A DNA stretch of 64,000 nucleotides from Callaeas wilsoni (GCA_013398955.1 VWPU01023651.1:513572-577571), one strand, 5' to 3'; counted from the first letter of the stretch, positions 12,261 through 24,895 are shown. The notes: generated by a model not told the origin, from the sequence alone. Translations and numbers: made by a program.

Positions 12261-15029
12261 CCCTTCTCCAGCCCTCATTTCGTAATGCTCGCTTTACCCC
12301 ACAAAGGCCATGGTCATCCTCTCCCAGCACTGTCATTCTTGTCCCAGCCTCCCGCCTGCCCCGTGCTGCCTGAGACCCCTCTGCACCAGCACCCTGGGCA
12401 ATCTACTCCTTCCATGAGGGTCCATTTTCAATCCCTGGCACTGAGCAGAGGGGTGGCTTGGGGAAGGGGACACTCAGTCCCAACAATTTTCCCCCTGGGC
12501 TTTGCCTCTTGCAAAGCCAAAGCACAGCGGAGCTGCAAGTACAGGCACATTGATAAGTCTGAACTCTTATTTTAAGCATTCAGTTTCCCTCCCGAAGGCT
12601 GAAGCCCCCAGATGCACGTGGAAAAAGGAAAAGGGCACAACCACGGTTCTGCAAGAAGCACACAGGCATCCACCTCCCACCTCTGGGAAGGACACGAGCA
12701 CAGCGGCGAGTGCAAGCAGCGCTGAGCACAACAGCCCTGGCTTCACTGTGCACTCTCCCAGTCCTCCCCTCAGTTATCATTATAATCTTCACAGGAAAAA
12801 AATCTGGACTTTTTAAACAGTGCTTAAATGATTCTCTCCCCCAAAGAATTAAATTACCATTTATAGCCTGTTCTTCATATTAAAAATTTATCAATTTATT
12901 CATCACTTCTAGGACTGAAACCTTTCATTTGTTTTACAATGAAGAAACCTTTGATCTACAATTCTCCAAGGCTACCATTTTTTATTCTTTAGTTCTTCTC
13001 ATTAAAAATAAAACACCTCTATTCTCCAAAATGCCTTGATGGTACTCTCAAAATGCCCATTTTAACAACGAGAAACGTTTTTTATCCTTACCTAGTGATA
13101 GGCACTTCGGAAGTTTACATGAGGTTTTTGGGGGTGTTTTTTTAATCATAAAAGTACTGTACTGGGAAAAAAGAAAATAAAAAGAGGGTTTACATTCATG
13201 ATTACCTCTCTCAAAGACACAGAAGCAAATAGCTAAAATAAGAGTTTCACAACACTTCATCTGGCATTCTGCTTTAGGCTCACCTGAAATGAGTTTGCCC
13301 TGAGCCTCCGTAGTACACCTGAGGCCTACCAGCTTGTCTCCAAGGAGCAAGTCTTAAATGAAACCTAAGCCAGAGTATGCACTGAGACTCAGAAGTACAA
13401 GCTGCAGAAGAACATTTGGAAACCCTATTTTAGCATTTTCCCCCCTTATTCATCGTGTTTTCCACAGCTGGACACACAAAGACCCTTTCAGCAAAACAAT
13501 CATTAGCACTTGGGTGTGACTAGGACTACAGAAAGCAGATTTACCCTTACTCAAGCTGCTAAATGTGTGTTTCACATCAGTGGCTCTCGGGATGCTCCCA
13601 CCAGGAGCAGGACAAAACGTCAAAGTAGATTTGCCTTTCTGCATTCCTGCTCCAACTCGTATCTCACCTACTGCAAGGACCACACACTTTGCACTGGTTT
13701 ACTGCGTAAGGTCTTCTTCATTAGAGTTATTAGAGGCAAAAAGGTTCCATACTACTGATCAGTAGAACAGAGCCAAGGAGCTTCCACCCAGCTTCAGGTT
13801 GCATGGCACAGCATGGCCGTGTCCAGTTATGTAATGCCTTTGCATCATATAGGACACAACTACTGTCTGGCTGCTGGGCTTCAGATCAGAAACATGGAAT
13901 GACCCAGGTTTTCTCTGTTCCTTGGCAGAGGCTCCTTCATATGCTGGAGAAGGCTGCAGGAGAGCCCCAGGGTGCAAAGTCATCAGCAGGGAACTGGGCC
14001 CAAGGCTGTCCCAAAGTGCCTTTGGTGAATGGTGCATGGGATGCAGGACAGTCCTGGCTGCTGGGGGCCAGGAAGTGAGCTAACACGTCTTCGAGCTTGT
14101 CCTTCCTATGTGTGAGGTCCTGCAGTAAGGTTTCCACTTTGAGCTATTCCCTGGCACAGGAACATCTTGTGGACTCATGCTGGTCCACCACACACAGTTC
14201 TGCACTATGCCTCACTGCAACACAGACTTCCACTGCACTGAAGTTTCAGAAAGCACATTTTTCAATAGACCTAATCAAAAATTTTCCTTTAAAAGCACCT
14301 TTTCAGGAAAAAATGGATTTTTATCCCAAATGCATATTTTCCTACATTCACTCGCCACAGAAACTCTGATGCCTGTCAGTGCTTGAAAAGCAAAATGTGC
14401 TGTTTGCAGTTTGATTTTTAACAGAGAAGCATTTTCTGTACAATTAAATCCTACTTTCTGCACACCTCTGTCACAGACGGCTGAAGAACAAGCTAAAGCT
14501 CCTAACAGACTCCTAACCCATTCTAAACCCAAGTTCAGCTCGGATGCAATGCAGGATCAAACCCACAGTCATCTTCTGAGGTCAAGGAAAATAAAACCTA
14601 AACTATCCAATTCCCAACACTTGTCTTCAGCAACACCAAAGCAGAACAACCTTCTAACTTGGTGGAGAAACAATAATATACTCCACCACTGAAGCAGAGC
14701 ATATCAGAGGATCAAAAACCACTTAGTGTCCAAGCCTCTGTTTAGTGCAATGTAAACTCTCCAGCTGCTGGAGGGAGAGAAAAGCCAGCTTTCGCAGGCA
14801 GACACATTTTTTTGGAGCCCCAGTTACGACCACAGGAAACTGTCACGAATACCTGTGCTCCCTCCTCCTCATCCCAACAGTTGTAGCTACGTTCATCAGG
14901 AGGGAGCAGAGGAGGAGCAGAGCCAGCAAGAAGCACACAAATCCAGAAAACTGCTCCATAAAATAGCACGTGGCTAAGTGCAGTTAATTACACTTTTGTC
15001 ACCAAATACAAGATGGACCAAAAATATTA
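12261..15029. other. unique non-coding DNA
   Basis: The left part (to about 12800) is somewhat GC-richer and the rest is AT-leaning. Open frames reach about 104 codons on either strand and match nothing recognisable. No repeat family was identified. Confidence 0.55.
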
Positions 15030-15420
15030 GTCTTGAAAATCACTTGCATATGCCAGAATATTTCCACTTTGCATAAGTGGATTCCATTCAAATATTGTGA
15101 AAATGAATTCATCCCCAAAAAACATGACAGGCCTAACTGCATGTCACCAGATGTCACCCAGGCTATGATGAAGCCACTTGAGTATGCTCTTCACCAGCAT
15201 TGCATAAGAGCCGTGAATGTCTGATGAGCCCCAGGAACATGGGTTTGCCAAGCACTTGTCAATCTCCAGCGCGTGTTACTCCCCTTCAGTAATCCAATGC
15301 CGGCATCTTGTTCCTGTGTACATAAAAGCTTGCTCAGCGTGTTCAAATTGCTGCAATTCTGACAGTCTAATCATTTGGCGAAATGCTGCCATATTAACAG
15401 ATAACAGCTTGCCCTCCCTG
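15030..15420. promoter_or_regulatory. candidate conserved non-coding element
   Basis: The 390-bp stretch is free of simple repeats and has a composition typical of ancient regulatory DNA. It contains homeodomain-like TAAT cores and the word CAGATAA near 15400, with ungapped complex sequence between about 15260 and 15410. No splice-bounded open frame stands out. This is a visual judgement and needs a cross-species alignment, so confidence is low. Confidence 0.18.
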
Positions 15421-18400
15421 AAAACAGGAGGCTCCTACTCTGTACCACTCGTTTCGAGGAAGATGATGGATGAAGGAATTTCACCTCCTGCTCCTCTTGG
15501 TGGGATAACAGTATTGATACTTAATGCCCCCTAACCCCAAAGCAGTGCTCAAATACATGTTGGGGGGCTGCTTTTTAGGTGAAATAACACACACATACAG
15601 AGAAGAGCCATTATTCGTGTTTTACAGAGTGCTTCACAAAGACAGAAAAGAACTTTATGTGACAAAGGAAAAGTGTGGACTGAGATGGAAAACTGAATTC
15701 ATCCCACCCAGCTGCAGTCCAAGTAACCACAACATTATTGAATTAGTGCTCTGTTAAAAATAAGCAGGGATTGGAGGTTCCCAAACTGTGGTTTGCAGTT
15801 AACCTTTGCTCCATGAGTCACAGGAATGACTGACAGAGGTCAGGCCAAAGGTTTCCCTAACCCAAATACTGCCTGATAGTGAGCCACAACAAAATGTGTA
15901 CGGTGGAGTAAAACCAGGCAAAATCCATTGTAGTAATTACAGACAGCATCAGAGCAATTTGCAGCTCCCACATTTCAAGAACTGAAGGGGATTTTTCTCT
16001 TTTTAAGAGCATCTGATGGATTTGTCTTTCATGAATTTGTACAGATGCTGTCTGTTGGCATGAAAACTTCTAGAATCCACAAGATGCAGTGGTAGCAAAC
16101 TGCACAGCTTCATTACAGATCTCCAGCAGGTCACTTTAAGCCTGATGCCTCAGACTTAAAACAGCTGGGACAAAAAGTAAATAATCCTTCACTTCCAGCT
16201 AACCAAGTTTGCCCTTCTAATAATAGTTATTTTAGATCTCATTACTGCGCATACAGAGTTAAGGTTATTCTTTGCATAACTCTGCATTCAGGTCCACCCT
16301 GAGGAACATGCTAAACTTTTGCACCAAAATGCAGCAAAGTTTTAATACACATGGTATATTTTGAAGGCTTTTTTGTTGTTTTGTTGGTTTCTTTCAGTAT
16401 TAATGCCTTCTCCCTTCCACAGGGATAAAGAAACAACTCCTATTCTGCACCAGTCAGAAACAATTCCTATTACAGGACTCTTGCAGCAGGTCCTCCCAGT
16501 ACAGTAATGAAAATGCTTGATTATTTAGGCCAATGGTTCCCAAAAGGTCTCTTGTAAGTGTGAACAACCTTCACCCCATTGCACTTCTTTCCACAGAAAC
16601 CCCTCCAAGCATTCTTCCCTTAAATAGGTGATCAACTCCATCCTCTTGTTTCTCTTTGGTTTTTCTCCACAACTCGGATACCCATGTTAATGCTCACAGT
16701 ATTGTTGTCAAGTCCAAGGCCTCTCGAATAGACCAGTAAAGGGAATGAATACCTTCACTATATCAACAATGCATTGATCAATGTATAAGCTGGTTTGTAC
16801 AGAAAATAAACAACCTCCATCCTGATCAAAGGTCCTGAACATGTAGCCTGACCGACTATAAGGAAGTGTTTTAAACACCGCAGGGCACTATGTTTGCATT
16901 TAATCTTTTCTTTTTTATTACTTTCCTTTTTTTAAAAAACACTTTTCCCCAACCTGTCAGTGTTTGCTTTCCAGTATTTGTTTATGCTATGTAAGCTGTA
17001 GGTTATTTCTGTTAGAGACCCTAATTTCCTCCTCTGCTGGGACTGTGGTGATAGCCCCAAGGAAGTTTACACTGAGAGAAGAGGATGACAGGCAGCGAAT
17101 TAAGTGGTTCAGAAAGAGATACAATTAGCTTTCTCAGTGGAGAAAAATGAAGATAAAAAAGAAATTCTTGGCAGTTCTGCTCTCTTGTCTCTGTCTCAAC
17201 TTCAGAAAATGGACATCAAGAGACAGTCAAAAAAATAATCATCAATATCTGAAACTTGATATGACATGCAATTTATTGACGCAGGACTAATACCAAGATT
17301 TGTCCTTCTTTTTTTTTTTTTCCCCCTTTTTTGGTAGCCAATTCCTTTGCTGACTGAGTTCAATTCATTTGTTTCTACTAAATGTTTGCTTTTCAAGCTG
17401 CCCTAAAATTAGATGGCAGGAAGCCTAGAGCTCCTGTGTAGGCATCTTCCTTACCAACTCCTAAGCTGTGAAGTGCAGAAATGGTGTGTTTGTTCCAGTG
17501 GAGAAAGCCTGGCCAACATTTCCACAAGACTTAGAGATGCTCTGAAACCCAGCATTGAAAGCTCCTGGAATGATCAGGACTCATATGCTGCAGGGAAAAA
17601 TCCCAACCTAACAGAACAGTAACACTAGTATTGAGGAGACAGATCCTGAAAGGCATTTGAGTCCTAATTTTTGAAAATGCCAGATATTTCTACGTCTGAT
17701 GACTAAACTACCAGGCTGTCCCATCAGGCATTGGTAGAAGTACTTATTATTATTTTTAATACATGCTACCTCCAGCCAGAGGCAAACAAAATAAAAGAGA
17801 AATGACAAGTGTCCCTTCAAAGGGACTGCCAGCTGATAAAGAAACCTCTATGTATAGCTCAGACTTTGCACTATCAAAGGCATGTGCACCTACAAAGAGA
17901 GTCAAAGCTTTACAATCATGCTATTCTTGAGCCAAACCATTTCTTTGCATTTAAAAATACACAGAATGCCATGAACATTATTATTCTTCAATGGCACACT
18001 TTGGCCAGGAGAAACGGACGCAGGAAAATTAAAGACATGGGTTGCTATTGAAAATTGAAGGCTTCTCATTAAAAGTTTTTAAAAAGCAATGTGGAGTAGT
18101 TAGGAGAAAGCGTCCACTTTTAACTCCCTTTTTTTCTTCCTCCCCAACTGTACTCTGGACCATGAAGATTAAGAAAGTATTAAGAATGCTTAATAAAGGA
18201 TTTTTCTTAACAGCAGATTGCAAAAAGTGTAAAGGAAGCTTAATTTGATTAAAATTATAATGACATTTACCAAACCAGAGACTGTTTTTTAATAAGGAAG
18301 TCTACATGCAAACCAGTCATTTTCACACTTTCATGAACAGAAGGTTATTGTCTGATAGACTATAAAAGGCTGTGTTCAGCTGTCCTTGGGATTTACAAGG

Positions 18401-19154
18401 TGCTAATAACATCTCTCATAAATTGTTTACCACACCAGCAATACATTTAGACAAATGCAATCATGGTGGGTGAGTGATGCTGCTCTGAGAGGGCTCAAAG
18501 TACCATGGAGTCAATGCACAACCTTTTCACCATCTTCCTTGGTAATGTCGTATCTGAAACAGGACGGGCATAAAACCTGGAGCCTGTTAGAAACAGGCAA
18601 AGGCATGACGCATGGGTTATCTACTTTATGAAGACTAATCTGTGAAAAAACAGTAAGTTATTCCATAGTCCACCTGTTTTGAGCACCACAGAATTCTGCG
18701 CAACCGATGGTGGCAGTGTGCAGCACAAACCTCCCAGGACTGATCCCAGACATTCCAACAGACACACCCAAAGCTGGACCTTGTAGCATTCCTGCAAAAG
18801 GCAACAGCTCTCAGCTTCCACTCAATTTCTACTGGCACGTGCAACCCCTAATTTAGGAAAAAAAGGCTACAGGGTGGCACACCCTCACTGAAAAAGTGCC
18901 AACACCTACTTTACAATAGCCCTTTTAAATTCCAGGATCTCTTCCAGCCAGTTTCATCTAACTTCCATTTAATTTTATTTCTACAGTCAACAGCCTCTTG
19001 CTCAAAACCTTTTAAGCCATTATTTCCTGAAGTGAAAGATAATGCATCATTATCCTATATCATAAGAAAACACAATACAATACTAGATCGATATCTCAGT
19101 CTGCTCAGCCAGCCACAAATCTTCCTGTCCTTATCACTCAAATAGTGAAATACC
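15421..19154. other. AT-rich non-coding DNA
   Basis: No gene or recognisable transposon was seen. The stretch includes a T run at 17309-17321 followed by C5T6, and T/G-rich tracts around 16365-16395. Open frames are at most about 80 codons and are unremarkable. Confidence 0.55.
17309..17321 (+). repeat. poly-T run
   Basis: There are thirteen consecutive T, followed by C5 and T6. On the minus strand this would be an A-rich tail, but no retrotransposon body is recognisable next to it. Confidence 0.85.
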
Positions 19155-19295
19155 TCATAGAATCATAGAACAGTTTGGCTTGGAAGGGATCTTAAAGAGC
19201 CTCTAGTTTTAACCCACTCGCCATGGACTGAGACTCTTTCCACTAGACCAAGTTGTTTAAAGCCTCCAACCTGGCCTTGGTAGACATACCTGGGG
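19155..19295 (-). mobile_element. CR1 LINE 3' end fragment
   Basis: The piece begins with TCATAGAATCATAGAA, the reverse complement of the CR1 3' terminal repeat. It continues through the conserved segment with 'tggaagggatcttaaag' and then 'ccactagaccaagttg' and 'ccaacctggccttgg'. The element is therefore in minus orientation, with its genuine 3' terminus at 19155 and a severe 5' truncation near 19295. It is non-coding and clearly diverged from the consensus I remember. Confidence 0.92.
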
Positions 19296-21264
19296 TCCTT
19301 CTCTTCCACAAAAAACTCTCGAACATTTCTTATCTTTCCCACTTAGTGGCTTTTTTTTTTCCCTTGAAGTCAGTTGCGTGTATTTGAATGATGCATTACC
19401 TCTATCACTTCCCCATCTGCAACTTATGCATTTTTATGAATTCAAGTCTGGTGAACAATAAATTCAGAGCCAGAAGAAACAGCAAGCAGTCATCATACAA
19501 ACTTCTTCAAATGCATCTGCCTTCGTTTTGGTACCAGAGCAGTCAAATACTCAGTGCTCAGTGAGGATCCATCCTCTGTTCCAGCTGACATACCAGAGAG
19601 TCTCTGATGACGAGGCCAATGAGAAAAAAATTTTCATCCTTCCTTTAGGAAAAGGATCTCAAACCTTTTTCTGCTCCAAGCACCTCAAGTTGGTCAGAAC
19701 TGCCATCTCATGGTAGCAAGCTTGATCCAGTGCTTTCCAAACCAGACTTGAAGCTGCCACCAAGGACTGAGCTGCCCTACCCAGATGGTATCATTAACAT
19801 GAGATCACAAACTGGGGTTGAGGATGCACATCAGCCACAGACCTCATTTTATATACAGCTTACTTGGAGAATGGGGCTCCTTTGGAAAGGAAAAGTACAG
19901 AGGACATTTCCTATCACTATTACGACAGTGGTCATGCTCACAAGGTATGATTCTTTACCAGTCTTACCAGTCTTTAAATATTGAATCTGTTTTGTCTGTT
20001 AAAGAAAAAAAAACTCCTCTTCTAGATAAACTATGATTGTTCTGTTTTGTTTCAAATAAAACGACATCTGGTTTTCAAGCACATTCATTTCTTTCTAATC
20101 TGAAGAGTTTTTCCAGCCCTGGCCTTTGTTTGCTTGGTTGGTCTAGCTTGCTTTTTGCCCAGCTGTTTAAAAAAACATATAAACACAGGGAAAGGTTGAC
20201 AAGGAATGACAAAGTTATATCCCAAGTCATCCAGTCATGAACCTTTCTACCACATGGTCCCAGTAAGGCATAGTCATAACGTATGTTTAGAAAATCTTCA
20301 TAGCTTCCCCACCGACAGCATAGGACAACTAGTCCTGGAGAGTTTATATCCAGAAATAATAAACAAACAAACAAACAAACAAATGCCAAACCCAAAAAAT
20401 CAAAAAAATACCCACTTGGTTTGGATAAAATTATTAAAGGATTTTTAAGAGAATGGGACTCTGGACTGGGGCTGGGGGCAGGGGGGAAGTGTGGGGAAAA
20501 AAAGGCAAGAAAAGGCCTTCCTCTTCCTGGTAGCTTTCAGCCAGAGCTGTCCAGAGGGGAGGGTTCATGGACTGAAACTTCCAGCTGACAATGCCAAGCC
20601 CTCACTGTGGCTGGCACAGCCATGGCATATGGAACCCATCCATCTATTATGAGGGACTTTAGAGGGACTCACATCTGGACTGGACAGGGTAACCAACACA
20701 AAATTTCCAAGTACTTGAAGAGGACAAGCTCCAGCCATGTAGGGAATATTGTTAGTAAGCAGGAATGGCTCAGATGGCTCCCTCAATCTGCAGGAAGCTG
20801 TGTGGGATCCTGCTACCAATAGCAGTAGGCATGGAGGGAAGAGGAAAGTAGAAGAGGTTTGTGGTCTCCAGGGAGTGGGTGTCAGCGACCTGGAGGAGAC
20901 CCAGAACCTCTGCCATGCCTGTACCTCCTCACAGGCGCAGGGCTTCCCAGACACCAGGCAGCTCCTGACAGCTTCCCAGCTCTGGGCAAGAGCTTGCTCT
21001 CAGAAATATATCACTATTCTGCACAGATTCAATGTAGTATCCATTCCCTGACTCCCAGGAGAGCACATCAGGTGACAGGTCTCCTCAGGCTGCAGTTCGG
21101 GCTGTAGCTGTGACCTGCCCCAACCACGGCTGAGACCTGCCCTGGTGTTGCTGCACACGATCCCTCTGGACTCTGGAGACAGGGGAGTGAGAAAGGGACA
21201 CAACTTCAGCAATCAGGTCTTGATCCTGCTCACCAAGATGATAGGATTTCTCTTTGAACAAGAT
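19296..21264. other. unique non-coding DNA with local GC-rich part
   Basis: The first part is AT-rich. From about 20460 to 21240 the sequence is richer in G and C, with a G-rich patch near 20465-20490. An ORF of 129 codons on the minus strand (20565-20954) is not convincing: it is overlapped by plus-strand frames of 71, 100 and 82 codons and shows no known domain. Confidence 0.5.
20361..20383 (+). repeat. (AAAC)n microsatellite
   Basis: Five to six perfect tandem copies of AAAC end in AAA. It is a simple repeat of the kind that grows by slippage from an A-rich seed. Confidence 0.9.
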
Positions 21265-21445
21265 CCACCACTCCAACTGTGTCTACAAATACCTGGAAGA
21301 AGGTTACAGACAGGTGGAGGTCAGTCTTTTTTCCCAAGGTACAAGTGATAGGACAAGAAAAATTGGTCTCAAGTTGCATCAGGGAGGGTTTAGATCAGAT
21401 ATTAGGAAAAAAATTTCTTCGCTGAAAAGGTTGTCAGGTATTGAT
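21265..21445 (+). mobile_element. CR1 LINE internal 3'-region fragment
   Basis: In plus orientation this matches the CR1 region just before the 3' end. The recognisable words, in order, are 'tacctggaagaaggttacag', 'caagtgataggacaag', 'ctcaagttgcatcag', 'ttagatcagatattagg' and 'ctgaaaaggttgtcagg'. The last 150 bp or so and the terminal octamers are missing, so the copy is truncated at both ends. Confidence 0.85.
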
Positions 21446-24136
21446 GCGTGACCAAAAACACCACGAGAAAAATGCAGCAGTATCAGTAAAGAGTCTTACA
21501 CCATGTAAATGATCAGGTTACTCTGTCTGGGAGTGCCATGGGGGCCTCCAGGGGTGGTGAGCAGTTCTGGAGCCTCCTGCCCTCTCCTCTGAGCTGTCCC
21601 TTGCCAAGCCCAGGCACTGCCAGCAACATAGCATGGGCTCCGCAGCTGACTGGCACTTTCCCAGGAAGAAAACTTTCAGTTTGGTTTCAATTAAAGAAAC
21701 TACTCTGAAGACAACTTAGTCCCATTTGCAGACACAGTGATTTCCAGTTCCCCCTTTTAGAAAACTCCTCTCCAAATACTACCAGTCTCCGGCCGCTCCA
21801 CAAGCAGTGCTCTTTTTGGCTGTGGACGTTAATCAAGCTGCTCTTTATTTTTAGATTTTCTTCATATGACTTTACGCCACAAACTCTATTAACATTATGC
21901 CTTGGAACATCAGAGTTATTCACAGATCAATCAAACTGACAGAAAACGTTCCTTCTGCCTTGGGAGAACTGAACTCAGCTGGCTTTTTAAGAGCAAAGCT
22001 GAGAGAAAAAAAAAAAAATACCCCTCACACCCATAAATCAACCAATTGGACATCTTGGCTATGAATTAAATTTCTCTGAGGAGGTGTGGAGGGAGGGAAC
22101 AGAGCAGCAATTTTTTTCCCCCCAGATGCCTGTGTGCACAGATTAAACATCCCTCTGCGCAGAAGTTTGACTTCAGGGCAGTGCCCAGTGCAAGCTGAGG
22201 AGCGAGGACCCACCTCTGTATTTCCAGTTCATTTAAACACACACTGTGTCTCACTCTTGTTTCCTTATTCTGTCTCTCTCAGTATACAGAAGGGTATTGC
22301 AGCTGCAAGAAAACTCAACCTCTGATCTTGCCCCGGCCTAATAGGAACCTTCTAAACCACCCAGCTCAAAACTGTATCAGCTGATACACTGTGACCTAGG
22401 GCTGCTGCAGGTATGGTGATCCCTGCCGCAGGGACGAGGGAAGGACTGCAACACTACACTGCACTCCAGCCACCTGTCCAACCCGTGCCTAATCAAATGC
22501 TTCACTCTCCACTTCCCTTCCCCAAGCGGGATTAAGAGAGACTGAAAATAAAAAATACAATCGCTTCAAACCGTGTCTTTTCTGTTTACTGTACTGAAGC
22601 CTGCTCTTGAAAGCGCCCCCCTCCCCCCTCTCCAAAAAACAGAAAAAAGTCACAGGTCAGCAGTGTGCCGTGTACAAGAGGCTGAATTGTATGTAGATTT
22701 CCTCACCGACACTCAAAAGTACTTGGTAAACTTCTGCAATGTAGATTTTTGTTGGCACTTGGAGGCAGAGAGGTAAACCATTAATCAGGAACATAAACCA
22801 CTGCATATGTCAACTGATGGAAGGGTAAAAATGCCAAGCTTGTAGATGCAAATTAAAAATTAAAGGTATGCTGTCACCTAGTACCACCATTACTGATTGG
22901 CAAATTCTGATCTGCTGCTGTTACCAGTGAAACCTTCGATTACAGAGAAGGAACAAATTATACACTTATTTTTTCCTCCGTGTGCTTACACTGAGCACAG
23001 AAGCATAGCCAGCGACTCTCACAAGCCCCATGCAACTGCTCAGGCGTGCCACAGGCAGACAGGGAGAGACCTAAACCAAGGAGTGAAGTTCCAGCTCCTA
23101 CAGATACCAACAGCTGTAGGACCATTGGAGGTATGCCAGGAAGTGTTAGCAGCTACAGACCGTCTGCTCAGACCCAGCAATACAAAGCCAGGCCGGGAGT
23201 AACAGGACACCTTTTTCCCCTTTCAAAGCAAAAATCCATGGCTTACTGAACGTTCCTCTGTACATGTATTTCTTTACATTCAGTGCAAAGTCCTCAGTAC
23301 TTTTGCCTGCTTTGCACCTTCAATGTGAAACACCCAACAAGTCTGTGCTCTGCTAACATTTAAAAAAAATCACCTAAAACAAACAAGCCCCAAACACAAA
23401 ACAGTGGAAGATAGTAAATATTAAAGAAATTTCCCAACTCCTTGCTAAATTAATGCAGAATAAAATTCCACAGGAGAAAAACGATAGAAAAATTTGGCTA
23501 TGGAAACATTCCTCTGTTTGGAATTCCATGCACTGACACGTAATTGGCTCAGTGTTAAGACTGCAGGAACTTAAATAACAACCTTTGTAAAAGCTGCAAA
23601 CTCTGGGAAAATTCTGTCACAGGGCAAAGCAAGGTGACATCATCCAACACTTCTCCTTTTTCACATTTACAACAAAGGCAACTGCTCTCAAACTCTTCAC
23701 CATGAACAACTTTACAAGACAAACCACAGTCCAAAACAACACAATCCTATTCCAAAGGTGTTTCAACTGATCTGTGAGCTATCCTCCAACCCACGGAAAT
23801 GAACAGAAAAGCACCAAGCAATATGCTGTATGTTCACACAGGCAGCTCCTGGCAAAGCTCCAGGCGTGCGAGAGCTTCCACCCCCAGTGCCCACACCACC
23901 CTGGCCAGATTATGGGCAGCATCCTGCACACGGGACGGCATCACACCGCTGACCAGTGCCACACGCCGGGGCCACAGGCAGCACACCTATCTTCCGTTCC
24001 TATTTTCCACACAGGAGGAAAACCATCGTAACTTTTGGCAAATACGGAACTTCTACTGACAAAGCACCGCAGCTGTTGATGTGGGAAGGAAATAAAGGGG
24101 AAAAAAAATTTAAAAAAAGAAATTCAGCTAAAACTA
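21446..24136. other. unique non-coding DNA
   Basis: No gene or transposon was seen. It contains the palindrome at 22373-22388, short A runs (22008-22019) and a C-rich stretch near 22615-22632. The open frames (101 codons or fewer) are unremarkable. Confidence 0.55.
22373..22388. repeat. perfect 16-bp palindrome
   Basis: TGTATCAGCTGATACA reads identically on both strands. It has an E-box-like CAGCTG at its centre. It could bind a dimeric factor or be chance. No stem loop of RNA-gene size surrounds it. Confidence 0.8.
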
Positions 24137-24142
24137 TCTTAC
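24137..24142. repeat. left target-site duplication of ERV
   Basis: TCTTAC lies immediately before the TG that starts the LTR. It pairs with TCTTAT at 24924-24929, with one mismatch in six. A 6-bp duplication is what alpha- and beta-type (class II) retroviral integrases produce. Confidence 0.7.
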
Positions 24143-24221
24143 TGTAGAAGAATTCTTAAAGCAGAATGGACATGGTCTTTATCTGAATGCAGTGAACAAG
24201 CCAGACTTAGCAGGGCCTGCT

Positions 24222-24239
24222 TGCTCTGAGTGCTCTGAG
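24222..24239 (+). repeat. 9-bp tandem duplication in ERV U3
   Basis: TGCTCTGAG occurs twice in direct succession. Short tandem duplications are common in retroviral U3 enhancers, but activity here is unknown. Confidence 0.8.
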
Positions 24240-24262
24240 ATTAACATGACTTAGTGCTGAGA

Positions 24263-24284
24263 GTGTCCTTGAGGTGTCCTTGAG
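24263..24284 (+). repeat. 11-bp tandem duplication in ERV U3
   Basis: GTGTCCTTGAG is repeated exactly twice with no spacer. It lies about 25 bp from the 9-bp duplication in the same U3. Confidence 0.85.
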
Positions 24285-24558
24285 AAAAAAGGGAGGTTTA
24301 ACGGGATGCGATAACCGCAAGCTTTGAGGAGGGAGGACACTTGTCTGCCGTATGTTATCCAATTAGTAGACAGCAGACGGGCTTGATTTTACCTAAGTAT
24401 CCAATCACAGAGTTAGTTACAGCACGTGGACAATGGATGACTAGTTGGAAATGCTACATAATCCCGCTTGTTTTGAGCGATAAACGAGAACGCTGTCTAA
24501 CCATATCGGTGTTTGTCGTTACTCGGCTCCCATTCTCAGTGGAGGACCCTGCTTTGTT

Positions 24559-24576
24559 TGGCGCCTGAACAGGGAC
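24559..24576 (+). promoter_or_regulatory. retroviral primer binding site, lysine tRNA type
   Basis: TGGCGCCTGAACAGGGAC matches 17 of 18 bases of the site complementary to the 3' end of the tRNA-Lys used by beta-retroviruses and lentiviruses. The difference is a T at the eighth base. It begins two bases after the LTR end, which fixes the LTR boundary and shows the plus orientation of the element. Confidence 0.93.
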
Positions 24577-24716
24577 CTAAGAGCGATTTTGATCGACTTC
24601 TCCAAAGCATCATGAACGGCGATACCAGGAGACTCAGTCTGGGAGGGCAGAGGTGGGCACGGGCCGAAGAAAAGCACCGGAGTCTGGATAGTCGCACAGC
24701 TGGGCGACCCTCTGCA

Positions 24717-24724
24717 AGGTAAGA
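24717..24724 (+). promoter_or_regulatory. probable retroviral major splice donor
   Basis: The context AAG|GTAAGA fits the vertebrate donor consensus, with GT at 24719-24720. It lies in the leader between the primer binding site and the gag ATG. That is the usual place for the donor that makes spliced env transcripts. No acceptor remains in the element. Confidence 0.55.
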
Positions 24725-24730
24725 ACTGCC

Positions 24731-24895
24731 ATGGAAGAAGAGGTGGCGGTTTGTCTGCTCACTAGTATCCTCTCTGAGAGAGGGCGTGAAGCAGATCTGG
24801 AAGAATTTATGGCCCTTATAAAGTGAGCAAAGGATAAGGGGCGGTGCTGCACAACTCCGTTAAGTTTCTCCCCAGAAGAATGGCGTGAAATAGGG
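24731..24895 (+). pseudogene. gag: 5' fragment of ERV gag (matrix start), broken
   Basis: An ATG at 24731 directly follows the leader and opens a frame with the short, acidic and leucine-containing start typical of class II gag matrix proteins. The frame is interrupted by TGA at codon 32 (24824-24826). Beyond it the same frame stays open up to the join with the 3' LTR piece at 24896. Everything after the first 55 or so codons is deleted. Identification rests on position after a primer site and donor plus general character, not on a database match. No capsid, nucleocapsid or polymerase sequence remains. Confidence 0.6.

Larger units (their letters stand above)
24143..24556 (+). repeat. 5' LTR of the ERV
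   Basis: The 414-bp LTR starts TGTAG and ends GCTTTG. The probable U3 carries two CCAAT boxes (24359-24363 and 24401-24405). An AT-rich TATA-like CTACATAAT follows near 24454, and then a polyadenylation-like GATAAA at about 24479-24484. After that comes an R/U5-like segment ending where the primer site spacer begins. The U3 also holds two small tandem duplications (24222-24239 and 24263-24284). The element assignments are by position and motif only. Confidence 0.82.

Noticed and set aside
20361..20383. (AAAC)n considered as the tail of a SINE or processed gene
   Set aside because: No RNA-polymerase-III promoter boxes or gene-like body were found upstream, so it is a plain microsatellite.
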